Origin: Tolypeutes matacus
Taxonomy: Eukaryota; Chordata; Mammalia; Cingulata; Chlamyphoridae
Direction of reading: 5' to 3'
Length of the DNA: 64,000 bases
NCBI GenBank assembly: GCA_026826555.1
Contig: JAKSZT010053883.1
Location: 31,105,282 to 31,169,281, forward strand
Both the position numbers and the translations under genes were made by a program. Positions 1 to 11,010 of this stretch are shown here, piece after piece (position 1 is the stretch's first letter; each line of letters starts with the position of its first letter). The notes beneath the pieces were generated by a model. The model was not told the origin of the DNA, made no database searches, and worked only from the letters and a program-made list of their open reading frames with translations.

Positions 1-596
1 GATCTCAAGTCAGAGACTTAATCTCAGAGATAGAGGATCTAGAAAAAGAAAAGCAAACTAAACCCAAAGTAAGCAGAAGGAAGGAAATAAAGATTAGAGT
101 AGAGATAAATGAAATAGAGAATTAAAAAAAAAAAAATAGAATCAACAACACCAAAGGTTGGTTCTTTGAAAACAGCAATAACAACGACAAACCTTTACCT
201 AGACTGACAAAGAGAGAGGATGCAAATAACTAAAATCAGAAATGAAAGGGGAGAGATTACTACTGACCCCACAGACATAAAAAGGATTGTAAGAGGATAT
301 TATGAACAACTGTATGCTAACAAATTAGATAACCTAGATAAAATTTCCTGTAAATACTCAAACTACCAACACTCACTCAAGAAGAAATAGAAGATCTCAA
401 CAGACCAATAACAAGTAAAGAGATTGCATCAGTAATTAAAAACCTCCCAAGGAGCCAGATGGCTTCACTAGTGAATTTTACCTAACATTCCAAGAAGAAT
501 TAACACCAATCCTCCTCAAACCCTTCCAAAAAAAAAGTGAAGACAAGGACTCACTCCCTAACACACATCACTCTAACATCAAAGCCAGATAAAGAG

Positions 597-805
597 GGAG
601 CAGATGTGGCTCAAGCAGTTGAACTCCCGCCTCCCACATGAGATGTCCCAAGTTCGTTTCCTGGGGCCTCCTGAAAAAAACAAAAACAAAGCAATGAGCA
701 AAACAAATGATAAAAACAACTCAGGGAAGCTGAAGTGGCTCAGTGATTGAATGCTGGCTTCCCATCACATACAAAGTCCCAGGTTCAATCCCCAGCTCCC
801 AGTAC

Positions 806-855
<50 letters not shown>
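597..855 (+). mobile_element. Dimeric tRNA-Ala-derived SINE
   Basis: Two tRNA-like heads sit in tandem: a first (about 597-675) with GTGGCTCAAGCAGTTGA and a second (about 727-808) with GTGGCTCAGTGATTGA and the B-box-like GGTTCAATCCCC, ending in a long poly(A) run. An 11-bp target-site duplication CAGATAAAGAG flanks it at 586-596 and 856-866. It is inserted in the L1 above. Confidence 0.85.
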
Positions 856-856
<1 letters not shown>

Positions 857-1835
857 AGATAAAGAGACCACAAGAAAAGAAAATTACATACCAATATCCC
901 TTATGAATATAGATGCAAAAATCCTCAACAAAATACTAGCAAACCGAATCCAACAGAACATTAAAAGAATAATACACCATGATCAAGTGGGATTTATTAC
1001 AGGTATCAAGGGTGATTCAACATAAGAAAATCAAGTAATGTAATATGCCACTTTAATTTTTTTTAAAAAAGGGAGGGGACATATGATCATCTCAAGTGAT
1101 ACAGAAAAGGCATTTGACAAATTCTAGCACTCTTTCTTGATAAAAACACTCAGAAAATTAGGAATAGAAGGAAACTTCCTCAACATGATAAAGGGAATAT
1201 ATGAAAAACCCCAGCTAACATCACACTCAATGATGAATGACTGAAACTTTCCCTCAAAAATTAGGAACAAGACAAGGATACCATTGTCACTACTGCTATT
1301 CAATATTGTAAGTTCCAGCCAGAGCAATTAAGCAAGAAAAAGAAATAAAAGGTATCCATTGGAAAGGGAGAAGTAAAACTTTTCCTATTATTGCAGATGA
1401 TATGGACCTATATATTTTTTTAAATCCTGAAATATCCACAACTAAGCTACTAGATCTAATAAACAAATTCAAGAAAGTCAATACATGATATCAACACATG
1501 AAAATCAGTAGTGTTTCTATACACTGGTAATGAACAATCTGAGGAGGAAATCAAGAAAAAATTCCATTTACAATAGCAACTAAAAGAATCAAATATCTAG
1601 GAATAAATGTAACCAAGGATGTAAAGGATTTATACACAGAAAATTACAAAAACATGGCTAAAAGAAATCAAAGAAGACCTAAATAAATGGAAGGACATTC
1701 CATGTTCATGGATTGGAAGACTATATATTGTTAAGATATCAATTCTACCCAAAGCAATTTACAGATTCAACCAACCAATAGAATCATACTGAGAGTTCAG
1801 AAATAAACCCTCACATCTATGGTGAACTCATTTTT

Positions 1836-1932
1836 TTTTTTTTTTTTTTTTTACCAGGAGGTACCGGGGATCAAATCCCAGTCTCTCCATATGGTAGACG
1901 GACGCCGAACCTCTTGAGCCACATCCATTTCC
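1836..1932 (-). mobile_element. Monomeric tRNA-derived SINE, antisense
   Basis: Read on the minus strand this is a tRNA-like head (ATGTGGCTCAAGAGGTTCGG, then an ACCATATGGAGAG block and GGGATTTGATCCCCGG) with a poly(A) tail, seen here as the T run. A 15-bp target-site duplication GGTGAACTCATTTTT flanks it at 1821-1835 and 1933-1947. Confidence 0.85.
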
Positions 1933-2149
1933 GGTGAACTCATTTTTGACAAGGGTACCAATTCCACTCAGTGAGGAATGAATCGTCTCTTCCACAAATG
2001 GTGCTGGGAAAACCGTATATCCATACGCAAAAAAAAAAAAAAAAAAAAAATGAAGGTGGACTCCTATCTCACATCATATTCAAAAAATTAACTCAAAATG
2101 GATCAAAGACCTAACTATAAGAACCAAAACTATAAAACTCCTAGAAGAT

Positions 2150-2318
2150 GGGAAGCGGCTGTGGCTCAATCAGTAGGGCTCCCGTTTACCATTCGGTTCC
2201 CGGGGCCTCCTGGTGAAGGCAAGCCCGCCCGCATGGTGTGGTTAGCTGACCCAGCGAGCACAAGCAGCAAGGGGGAATAAATGAATAAATAAATAAAATC
2301 TTTAAAAAAAAAAAAAAA
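2150..2318 (+). mobile_element. DAS-type SINE, nested in L1
   Basis: The element starts GGGAAGCGGCTGTGGCTCAA, has the GGTTCCCGGGGCC B-box region, an AATAAATAAAT pre-tail and poly(A). Compared with the copy at 2453 it lacks about 16 bases just before the B-box region. The target-site duplication AAAACTCCTAGAAGAT lies at 2134-2149 and 2319-2334. Confidence 0.9.
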
Positions 2319-2452
2319 AAAACTCCTAGAAGATAATATAAGGAAGCATCTTAGGACTTGTGTTAGGCAATGGGTTCTTAAACTTACACTAAAAGCATGA
2401 GCAAAAAAAGAACAAATAATAAACGGGACTTTATCAAAATTAAAAACTTTTG

Positions 2453-2637
2453 GGGAAGCGGCTGTGGCTCAATCAGTAGGGCTCCCGTTTACCATATGGG
2501 AGGCCCCGAGTTCGGTTCCCGGGGCCTCCTGGTGAAGGCGAGCCCGCCCACACGGCGTGGTTAGCTGACCCAGTGAGCACAAGCAGCAAGGGGGGGATAA
2601 ATGAATAAATAAATAAAATCTTTAAAAAAAAAAAAAA
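2453..2637 (+). mobile_element. DAS-type SINE, second copy in the same L1
   Basis: A full-length head and body nearly identical to the neighbouring copy, with the same orientation. It interrupts the L1 phrase ATTAAAAACTTTTG/TCCATC, which is uninterrupted at 59835-59855. Only TTTTG of the duplication is clearly legible. Confidence 0.88.
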
Positions 2638-3408
2638 TTTTGTCCATCAATGGACTTCATCATAAAGTAAAAAGACAACTTACAGAAATTGAAGAAAATA
2701 TTTAGAAACCACATATCTGTTGAGGGTTTATTATCCAGAATATATAAAGAAATCCTACAACTCAACAACAACAAAAAAAATTTTTAATGGGCAAAAGACT
2801 TGAATATTAATTTCTCCAAAGAAGATACACAAATAGCTCACAAGCACATGAAAAGATGTTCAAACTCATTAGTCAGTAGGGAAATTCAAATCAAAACCAC
2901 AACGAGGACCATGTCACACACATTAGAATAGCTACTTTTTTAAAGACAGAAAATAAGCTTCAGAGTAGATATGGAGAAAGCTTTCAGTAACAGCTGCTGG
3001 TGATGGTAGTACAACATTGTAAGTGTATTAACACCACCAAATTATACTGAATGTGGTTTAAAAGGGTAATTTTAGGATATACATATGTATCTGGAATAAA
3101 TTTTTAAAAAACAAACAAACATAGGACTGTACAACACAAAGTGTGACTTCTAATGTAAATTATGGTCTATAGTTAATAATGCCCTTAAAATAATATTCTT
3201 TCATTAATTGTAAAACTGGTATCACACCAATGCAAACTGTTAATAATAGGGGAAACTGCATGTGAGGGAGTGTGTATATGGGAACTCGGTATTTTCTGCA
3301 TGATTTTTCTCTAAACCTACAACTTCTCTAATAACAACAACAAAAAGATCAACTCACGTCCGCAAAGCTGCTATGTTTATGTCCTGAGGTGTCTTTGTCA
3401 GAGTGTTT

Positions 3409-3854
3409 GTTTTGTTTTGTTTTGTTTTTTATATATTTTAAAAGATGCTTAGATTACATAAACGTTACACAGAAATTACAGGGATTCCCATATGCCTCAC
3501 CTCCCACACCTCCCACAACCTCCCACATAAACATCTTTCATTAGTGTGGTTCATCACCTGCAATGGATATACACATCCTGGGGCTTTGCCACTAAGCATG
3601 GACCATAGTTCACATTGTAGACCACACTCTCTCCCACACAGTTCTGCATGGTATATGAGGAGGTAAAATGGCCTATATCTGTTGTTGTGATGACACTCAG
3701 GATAATTCCCAAGTCCCGAAAAAGCCCCTGTATTACAACTGCTTTTCCCTTCCCTGCCCCAAAACCGTTCAGTGGCCCTGGCTCCACGCACTGTTGTAAT
3801 TTCTTCCATTGCTTGAATCACAATATGTCTACAACAGAATATCAGTGAGTCCAC
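3409..3854 (-). mobile_element. L1-type 5'-truncated retroinsertion with 17-bp TSD
   Basis: A 446-bp insertion flanked by a perfect 17-bp duplication TCTTTGTCAGAGTGTTT (3392-3408 and 3855-3871). On the minus strand it ends in a CAAAA-type tail (3409-3425) and contains an ACTATGGTCCATG phrase and a TATGGGAATC phrase reminiscent of the L1 3'UTR module elsewhere in the window. The open frame of 129 codons here has no recognisable protein and is taken as chance. Family assignment is inference; the insertion itself is directly visible. Confidence 0.75.
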
Positions 3855-3871
3855 TCTTTGTCAGAGTGTTT

Positions 3872-4400
3872 TTATGTGAGTTGTGAGTGTGCATGAGTTT
3901 GTGTGTCTGTATGTGTCTCCACGTGCGCAAGGGAACTGTGTGCTTGTGTCTCTGTGCTTTGTGTAGTTGTAGCGCACACATCTGTGTGTCGAGGTTTCTC
4001 TATGTATCTGCGTGTATGTGTCCATTTTCCTGGTGACCACCCAGGTGGGAGCCAGAGTGGCACGGGGAGCCCCAGTGCCTTTATGACTGTGTCCATGTGT
4101 GGTTGTGTGTCTGTGAGAAGAGCTCTCTGCCTTGTGTGTCACTGTCTATCTGAGCGTTGAATTGACCACTGGCCTCCATGATGCTGCTAACATCTGTGCT
4201 ACGTGTGTCAGTGTGACTGTGTCTGCACATCTGTGTGTGCGAGGGCCTGGGTGTCTGCGTGTGTGTCCAGGTGTCAATGCATCTGTGCCACTGTCTCAGC
4301 TGTGCAACAGCGGGTACCACTGTGAGTGTAGTTTAATTGTGAGTGGGTGCGGGCTTGTGGATGCCCGTGTGTGCCTGTGTCTCTGTGCGTCTGCCTCTGC
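3872..4400. repeat. Degenerate TG-rich minisatellite
   Basis: About 500 bases dominated by variants of TGTGTCTG and TGTGTGTG on the plus strand, without a strict period. It produces many long but repetitive open frames on both strands (Cys/Val-rich on plus, Thr/His-rich on minus), which are not genes. Confidence 0.7.
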
Positions 4401-5224
4401 ACTCTTTGCCAAGTGCGCCTGCCCCATCTCACTGGCGTTGCTGTGCTACCTGGCACTGCCCCTCCCTCCACAGACACTGCAGAGACTGGCTCCGCCCCGT
4501 TTCCCCTTAGCCCCCTCTGCCATGAAGCACGCCTGGGTCAAATGCCTGCACCTGATAAGCATCCCAGCACCAGGTTCCTAGAAGCCAGAGGGGGCCCAGG
4601 GCACACACGTGTGCACACACACAGCAGACAAGTAACAAATGTTGTCCCCTTCAAGACCTGCCTTTGGCTCCACCAGCAGAGGCTGGCGGGGAGGTGGGAG
4701 CCCCAGGCCCCTACCCACCTCTGGCTCCGACAAGCTTCCTGTATGGACAAGGACCTGCCCCCACCCTCAGCCTCTGCTGTCTCCTGGGCTCTGCTCAGGA
4801 ACGGGCCCGCAGCCCCTCACTGCCCCAGATCACACCCCCTCCCAGGCTCCACAGAATGACTTCCACCCAGAAGCTCTCCAGCTCCTGGAGGTAGACTCCA
4901 TATTCCCATCTGTAAAATGGGGGCAAGGATAGTGCTCCACCAATGTTTGCAGTGGGGGTCACTGAAGCCAGGCACTTTATCACCAATATCGTCCTCGGAG
5001 CATCCACATGATTCTGTGCTTCACCTACATGTTTTCATTTCCTCTCCACCCCCTTCCCACACCCCACACATCCAGGGTCTCAGAGGCCAGCGCGTCAAGC
5101 CTAAATTCCATGGCCCCTCAGTCTGGTCCAAAGCGATTTCTCCAGCTCTGTCTCCCACCCTCCCCTCTCCTATACCCTCCTTCCCGCCCCTTCAGCCCAG
5201 AATTCTCCCACCCCTCATATCCAG
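4401..5224. other. Unique GC-rich intergenic sequence
   Basis: No gene, RNA or clear repeat is recognised. The open frames are Pro/Ser-rich products of GC-rich sequence and lack splice or domain support. Confidence 0.5.
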
Positions 5225-5515
5225 GAAAATATTATTCACCTTGCAAGACTCAGCAAATGTTGCTTCCTCTGGAAATTCTTCTCTCCTGGCCCTGCCACCT
5301 CCTGCAGGAACCCTCCCTCACTTTCCCAGCATTGGCACTGCCAGCCTGAGCTGGGCAGCTCTGACAGCTGCCCTACATCATTGTGAGTTCTTTCATGTCT
5401 ATTTCCCTTCTGGTCAGGAGCTCCTTCAGAATAAGGCAGAGCCTGATTCCCTCTGAATCCCCAGCCTGGCACATAGTAGGTGTTCAGGAAATGTTGGCTG
5501 AGTGTGTGATGCTTG
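5225..5515 (+). mobile_element. L2 LINE 3' end fragment
   Basis: The text runs from a CTTCCTCTGGAAATTCTTC block to CCAGCCTGGCACATAGTAGG and TGTTCAGGAAATGTTGGCTG, the order seen in mammalian L2 3' ends. Confidence 0.65.
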
Positions 5516-6525
5516 CCTAGCTAAAGGGGAACAAGGAGGTGGCCCCCTTCCGCTCTCTGTGGCCTTCCCCAACCTCATGTCCGGGGCAGTTCTGCTCTCC
5601 CTCTTGGGTCTTCCATAAGCGTCAAGGAGCTGGCTCTACCACGGACTGTCTGAAATCGCCATGGGCCTGGAGGAGCATTGCAGGAGAGTTCCAGAAGCAA
5701 GAGCACACCTCTGCCTGTGCCTGAACTCTTTTTTCCCACAACAACTGCTCCCCCCAGACCCAAGTCCATCCCTGCATCCCTACAGCTACTCAGGTCCCCA
5801 CCCCAGTGTCACTGCCACTACCACCCCATCCTTCTGAAGGGGGCAGAAGTGGCATGGCAGGCAGAAGAGAGGCCAGGAGAGAGGGAACAAAAGGCAGAAA
5901 GGAGTGGGAGAGAAGGGAGCAGAGGGGAGGAAGCAGGCTGAGCACTTGTCTCCTGCCTTTGCAGGCTGTGATGTTAACAGTTGGGCCCCAAGCCCCTCCT
6001 AATCTCCGTGATTAGTCCTGAGGAAGCCTGCCGCATTTATGGCTCTCCAAATAAAAAAAATAATTAAAGCAATTACTGTCATTAATGCTCTGCCCTCTTC
6101 ACCACCTTCTCTGAGAGTGAGCCTTGAGCAGGCCCCAAGGAGCCATGATTGAACCGGGCCCCTCTCCCCTCCCGTGCCAACCTCCCCATCCCTACCCCCA
6201 CCTCTAGGCTCACCAGCTTGAACAGGTGTGGAGGCATTGGCGATGGGCCTCAGCAGGGTCCCTAGTAGACCCTCTACACAGAAAAGGGGGCCAAACCCCT
6301 GGAAAACTGCACATCCGAGGCAGAGCTTTCTCTTCCAGGAATTTCCACCTTCCCATCCACCACCCCCCAGGCAGGTGCCCACCAGGCCAGGTCATTCCTG
6401 AGACATGGCCTTGGCCCTCTGTCACACCTCAGTGCCCAGCACCCCAACTCCATAGGCTGCATGCACCCCAAAGCCCCGTCCTCTGGCTCCCTTATCTCAG
6501 ATCACAACCTAACCCAGGGCTCTCC

Positions 6526-6705
6526 GACCACCCAGGTGAGTGGCCTGGTCACCTAACATCTCAGAGCTTCAGTTTGCTTATCAGAAGAATAGGCTCTGAA
6601 ATAGGCTTTTTCATGCGGTCACTTCAAAGATTAAATGAGATAATTCGCACAAAGCACCAAAGCAATGCCTGGCACATAGTAGGACCTCACTAACCAGTGG
6701 CTCTC
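6526..6705 (+). mobile_element. MIR SINE
   Basis: Contains the MIR core order: a CTCAGAGCTTCAGTTTGC phrase, an AGATTAAATGAGATAAT phrase and GCCTGGCACATAGTAGG. Confidence 0.8.
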
Positions 6706-6809
6706 TTTAATCTTTCTGCCAGCAGAGAATGACTGGGGCAGAAAAGGAGAGCTTGCTGTGGGGGCTGGGGAGGGGGCTGGCTTCAGGCTCTGATGATCGT
6801 GTGAGCTGC

Positions 6810-7445
6810 TATGTCTGGGACCCTGGATTTTTGCAGTAGCCTCCTATCTGACCTCCCTCCTTCTGTCTCACCCTGCCTCTCCCCACTCCCCCTATTCAGC
6901 TTATTCTCAACAAATGGGTTCAAACATAAGTCAGATCACGTCACTCCTCTGCTTAAAATCCTACAGTGGGTAACACTGCGCCCCACCCCCCACACCAATC
7001 TCACCCCAAGTGAATGGCCTCCAAGGCCCTGCTTGCTCCCCTCTGGCTACACGTTCGCCCACTAGCTCCGGCCTCAACCCCACTACCTGGAACACTTCCT
7101 GCCTTTATTCTGTGCCTCCACCTGGAACACTCTACCTCCAGGTGCTCTTCTCTTCCCCAAGGCTCTATTCAAATATCATTTTCTCAATGATGCAACCCTT
7201 AGCCCAACACCTCACCCCACACTCCCTTTCCCCCTTACCCTGCTCAACTCTTTTATCCCCGTTATGCTTATCACCACCTACCATGCTTTGAAATTTACCT
7301 ATTTATGGTGGTTTTTTTGTTTATTTCCTAGCTCCCACAAGGGCAGGGATCCTTACCTACTTTGTTCTGAGTTTTTCCAGAGCCTAGATCAGTGACACTC
7401 AGTAGATCAGCAAATAGGCACTCCATAAATATTTGTCCAATTAAT
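6810..7445 (+). mobile_element. L2 LINE 3' part
   Basis: A long L2-like stretch: the GATCACGTCACTCCTCTGC / AAAATCCTACAGTGG phrase at 6935-6966, the CTCCCACAAGGGCAGGGATC phrase near 7333, and a terminal CACTCCATAAATATTTGT. Confidence 0.8.
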
Positions 7446-8778
7446 GGAAGAACTATAATCTTAGCCAAGGCATATTGTTTCCTCCAGAAGCACTAGCAGA
7501 GCCCGTAGAGAGATCTGAATCAACAGACATCAGCTTAGCACTGGACAAACAAGGGTCATCAGACTGTGCAAAACCTGTCTTCAACAGTGACACCATGTGC
7601 AGGAAGAAGCAACAGTAATAGTGGGCTTTCTCGTTTCTTCTATGCTTGGTCCTGGAACAGTCCATTTAGACTGTCATTGTCTAAACTGATCTCCTTTAGA
7701 CTGCAGCAGCCACAGCGATTCCTGATCAATTGGGACAGAGGGAGGAATCCTCAATAGGACTTTCTAATAATGAGTGGTGCTCAGCAATTAATGTAAAAGA
7801 CAAAAGTCTTTCATCCCAGTTGTGTGTGTGTTGTGGAGAGGAGGAGGGGCAGTTGGAGGGAGAAACTTGTTAATTAAAAGCTGAAAGTTGTTTCCATCAG
7901 GTAAGAAGTAGAGACTCAATATCTCTTTAGGGAAGACGGTTCTTTTTGTTCTTTTAATTATGCAAATGTGAAGCAAACGCCCTCTTCTGAAATGGAAATG
8001 TTCCTAGGAGCTCCAATTATTTAGGAAGTGAGAATGTCAGAAGGGGTTGGGAGGGGAAGTTGAGGTTTTAGGTGTGTTCCTGGAGGGGCCCAAGCAACTG
8101 GGGCCTGCCGGGGGGTGCCCTGGACTGAAGATGATGGAAATATTAAGAGTGGGAGGCTCCTAAGTCTCAAGAAAAGACTAAGTACCATATTATCAAGCCT
8201 CCAGGCATTCATATGTGTTTATTCCAGGTGTTTGGCATGTGGATGTTTGTTACATAACTCGACTTTTCTGGTATGTTCTTAATTTTACAATTTAAAAAAA
8301 AGCAAAAATATATATATATTAGTTCAGAAAAAAAAAAAAAAAGAAAGAAAAAGCATTGATGTGACTCTGAGTCAAAGGAATAGCATGAGAGTAGATCCAG
8401 GTCATCCTTCTGCCCCACATGGAGCCCATCAAGCCATTGGCACCCAGTGACCCTTTTTTTATATGCCCCATGTCACCATATTGTGATCCAAAGTTGGCTG
8501 GCCTTTCTTTTTGAGGCATCTATTAATGACTCTGAGCCCCCAAAACTCAAACTGCACAGAGTACATTCCTCCCCAAGGCTCCTTTTCCCTCGCCATTTCT
8601 ATGTTAAGAAAAAATATTCAAAACCCAGAAATAAGGCAAAAAGATGCCTGTGAGTCATGTTGCATGCAGTGGCCAACAAGCTAAGGGTCAGCTGATACTC
8701 TGGGGAATATAGCTTTGTTTGACATTCTAATTACTATTGGTTAGGGTCTAGACTCTGTAAAGTTAGATTTTCACTTGT
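7446..8778. other. Unique intergenic sequence with an AT-rich island
   Basis: No gene is recognised. Positions 7780-8020 are AT-rich with several TAAT/ATTA homeodomain-type cores and an octamer ATGCAAAT at 7960, and could be a conserved enhancer. Positions 8300-8350 hold short AT and poly(A) runs. Confidence 0.45.
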
Positions 8779-8793
8779 AGAAAACGTAATGCA

Positions 8794-9039
8794 GGGAAGC
8801 AGCTGTGGCTCAATCGATAGGGCTCCCGTTTACCATATGGGAAGCCCTGGGTTCGATTCCTGGAGCTTCCTGGTGAAGGCAAGCTAGCCCACGTGGCACA
8901 GTGAACTGGTGCAGCAAGATGACACAACAGAAGGAGACAAGCAGACACAGAAAAAATGCAAAGCAAGTGGACACAGCAAGCACAATCAGCAAGGGGGGGA
9001 TAAATAAATAAATAAAAATAAATCTTAAAAAAAAAAGAA
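8794..9039 (+). mobile_element. DAS-type SINE, long variant
   Basis: Head GGGAAGCAGCTGTGGCTCAA, B-box region GGGTTCGATTCC, an extended body with AAGATGACACAACAGAAGG and ATAAATAAATAAATA before the A-rich tail. The 15-bp duplication AGAAAACGTAATGCA lies at 8779-8793 and 9040-9054. Confidence 0.92.
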
Positions 9040-9054
9040 AGAAAACGTAATGCA

Positions 9055-9895
9055 AATGATTTCTATCCAGTAGAGAAAATAATCCCTGAAGGTTATGGTT
9101 TTATTGCCCTGTAAGATACTAACCTATTTTGTATCTAATTTAAGAATCTTATTCCATCGTTGCTTTCGTATCCTCCTTTGAACCAGCTTTGTTCAAAGGT
9201 TTTCTCATTAATGAGTTAAATAACACTCTTATCTTGCTCACTATGTATTGCGCGAGAATTATGTTTTTTAACATTTTGAGAATCATGCTTTGGCCTCTGA
9301 GGAACCTAGATAGAAGAGTGCACCCATGTCCCACACCCAGTCCTGGTGACTGCTTGTCACCTCACTGTCTCATTGCGCCCTCTCTGGGCTTCTCTGTCTC
9401 TCCTCTCTCTCCTCCCTCTGACTCTGTTTGCAGCAGGTGGGGCTCCTCCATGGCTATGCAGAGTTGCTTTGGGGCTTACAGACTGTACACCCAATTTTAG
9501 GTCCCCATTGTATGGGGAAGCACAATTACCAATCAAAGACTCTTCGGGCCTCCACACACCCGGAAATCTTTACTCTTTCCTTCTCCCACCCCGGGTAATG
9601 AAATCAGGTCACATCCAGAGCAAACTGCTTGAAATGCACTCATTATGAAACAGAATATTTAACATCTCAGTTTGTGTTCCTGCCCTTAGAGTCTCTCTTC
9701 CAGAGCTCTTCCTTAAAAAAAAAAACAGATGGTATTTGCTTTACTTGTAAAAAAGGACCTATCCTGGTGATTTTCTTATAAAGAGTTGAGGGACTGAGTC
9801 TAATTCAAGGTTATCTTTGTCTACACCTCTAGAAACCAACAAGGCAAGCAACTATCCCCAACTTAAGTTCCTCATTAAGTAAAGACTCTCTTCTC
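9055..9895. other. Unique intergenic sequence
   Basis: No gene, RNA or clearly assignable repeat is recognised here. Confidence 0.45.
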
Positions 9896-10106
9896 GGGAG
9901 CAGTGGGGACTCAAGCAGTTGAGTGCCTGCTTCCCACATGGGGGGGTCCTGGGTTCAGTTTCCAGTGCCTTCTATACAACAAGAAAAACAAACAACAAGC
10001 AGAAAAGACTAACTCAGTGGAGACAATGTGGCTCAGTGGTTGAGCGCTAGCATCCCACATACGCGGTCCCAGTTTCAATCCCCAGCCCCTGGTACCTTAA
10101 AAAAAA
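9896..10106 (+). mobile_element. Dimeric tRNA-Ala-derived SINE
   Basis: Two tRNA-like heads: GGACTCAAGCAGTTGAGTGC with GGGTTCAGTTTCC, then GTGGCTCAGTGGTTGAGCGC with TTTCAATCCCCAG, then poly(A). An imperfect duplication AAAGACTCTCTTCTC / AAAGACCCTTTTCTC lies at 9881-9895 and 10107-10121. Confidence 0.85.
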
Positions 10107-10599
10107 AAAGACCCTTTTCTCCAGATAACCTATTTTGGTATTTTAAATTAATCCTGGTATAGAAAAAAAAACTTTAAATTTAAAATTTTATTACTTGGTA
10201 CCTGATATTTTACCAAACACTTTTATTGGCCCATATTAATCATTCTTAGTTAATTCTTTTGGATTTTCTAGTTATAAAATTGTATCTTCAGCAAATGATA
10301 ATTTTCCCATAGTTAAATTTTGGAATTGTGTTTTTTGTCTTATCACATCAGTAATAACCTGTGAGCTTTGTAATAATTAAATTAGTGATGAGCAGCTATA
10401 GAAAAAATATATAGTGACTGAGGGAATAGCCAAAAAACAAGCATAGTACTTTGCGTTGGGAGTGAGGAGCTGAGGGCCTGGACCAACATCATGCCTGCCA
10501 AGCTACACGGAAGAGAGATTTAGGTGACGAAGCAGCAAGGAGGGCAAGAAACAGGACTCCAGGTCGGCACACCTGAAGTTTCGTGGTCCGCCTGAGAGA

Positions 10600-11010
10600 C
10601 CAGGTATGGTGGGCATTGCTTTGCCCTCCCCTGACACGCAGTGATTGCTTTAAGGGTGGCATGTGACCCAGGCCTAAGCAAATCAGGCCCTGGCATTCCC
10701 TGACACATGACCCACGTTGGTCCAATCAGAGTGAAGTGCAAGAATTTTGTTTTTTGATTGGCCAAAGGGAAGTCCTTATTCTCTCCCAAGACTCGGAGGA
10801 AGAAGACTGAAAGCCTGGGAGCTGTTGGCACTCAACCTAGAGAGCTGGCCTGAGCATCAAGAGGAGGGAACGCTAACCCTATCCTGAAGTTCATCCTGCC
10901 TTGGATTTTCAACTCACATGAACTACACATTCCCTTCATTGGTTAAGCCAGTTTGCAGTGAATCTTCTATTTCTTGCTGTATCAGGAATTCCAGCTGATA
11001 CACTGACAAT
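10600..11010. repeat. Ancient dispersed repeat, family uncertain (LTR-like)
   Basis: Phrases such as CATGTGACCCAGGCC, CCAATCAGAG and TGGTTAAGCCAGTTTG, followed by AGCTGATACAC, recall 3' ends of old mammalian dispersed repeats (MaLR/ERVL-like). No terminal duplication was found, so the assignment is tentative. Confidence 0.35.

Larger units (their letters stand above)
1..3345 (+). mobile_element. L1 LINE, ORF2 part to 3' end, broken and SINE-riddled
   Basis: The plus strand reads as a decayed L1 ORF2 followed by its 3'UTR. It can be aligned by eye with the second L1 at 57757-60478: shared blocks include the start of each (AAGCAAACTAAACCCAAAGT type), the phrase around 1390 that encodes the reverse-transcriptase xADDM motif, and the ATTAAAAACTTTTG block near 2440. 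Frameshifts and stops break every frame, so it is not coding. It is split by four SINE insertions (597-855, 1836-1932, 2150-2318, 2453-2637). Its left end is cut by the window edge. The last about 250 bases carry the repeating 3'UTR module also seen at 47480, 62450 and 63090. Confidence 0.9.

Noticed and set aside
3465..3854. 129-codon minus-strand open frame
   Set aside because: It lies wholly inside the L1-type insertion 3409-3854, has no recognisable domain and starts at the insertion edge.
3872..4400. CRISPR-like or structured array in the TG-rich block
   Set aside because: Units are degenerate, without spacers of fixed length, and the genome is mammalian.
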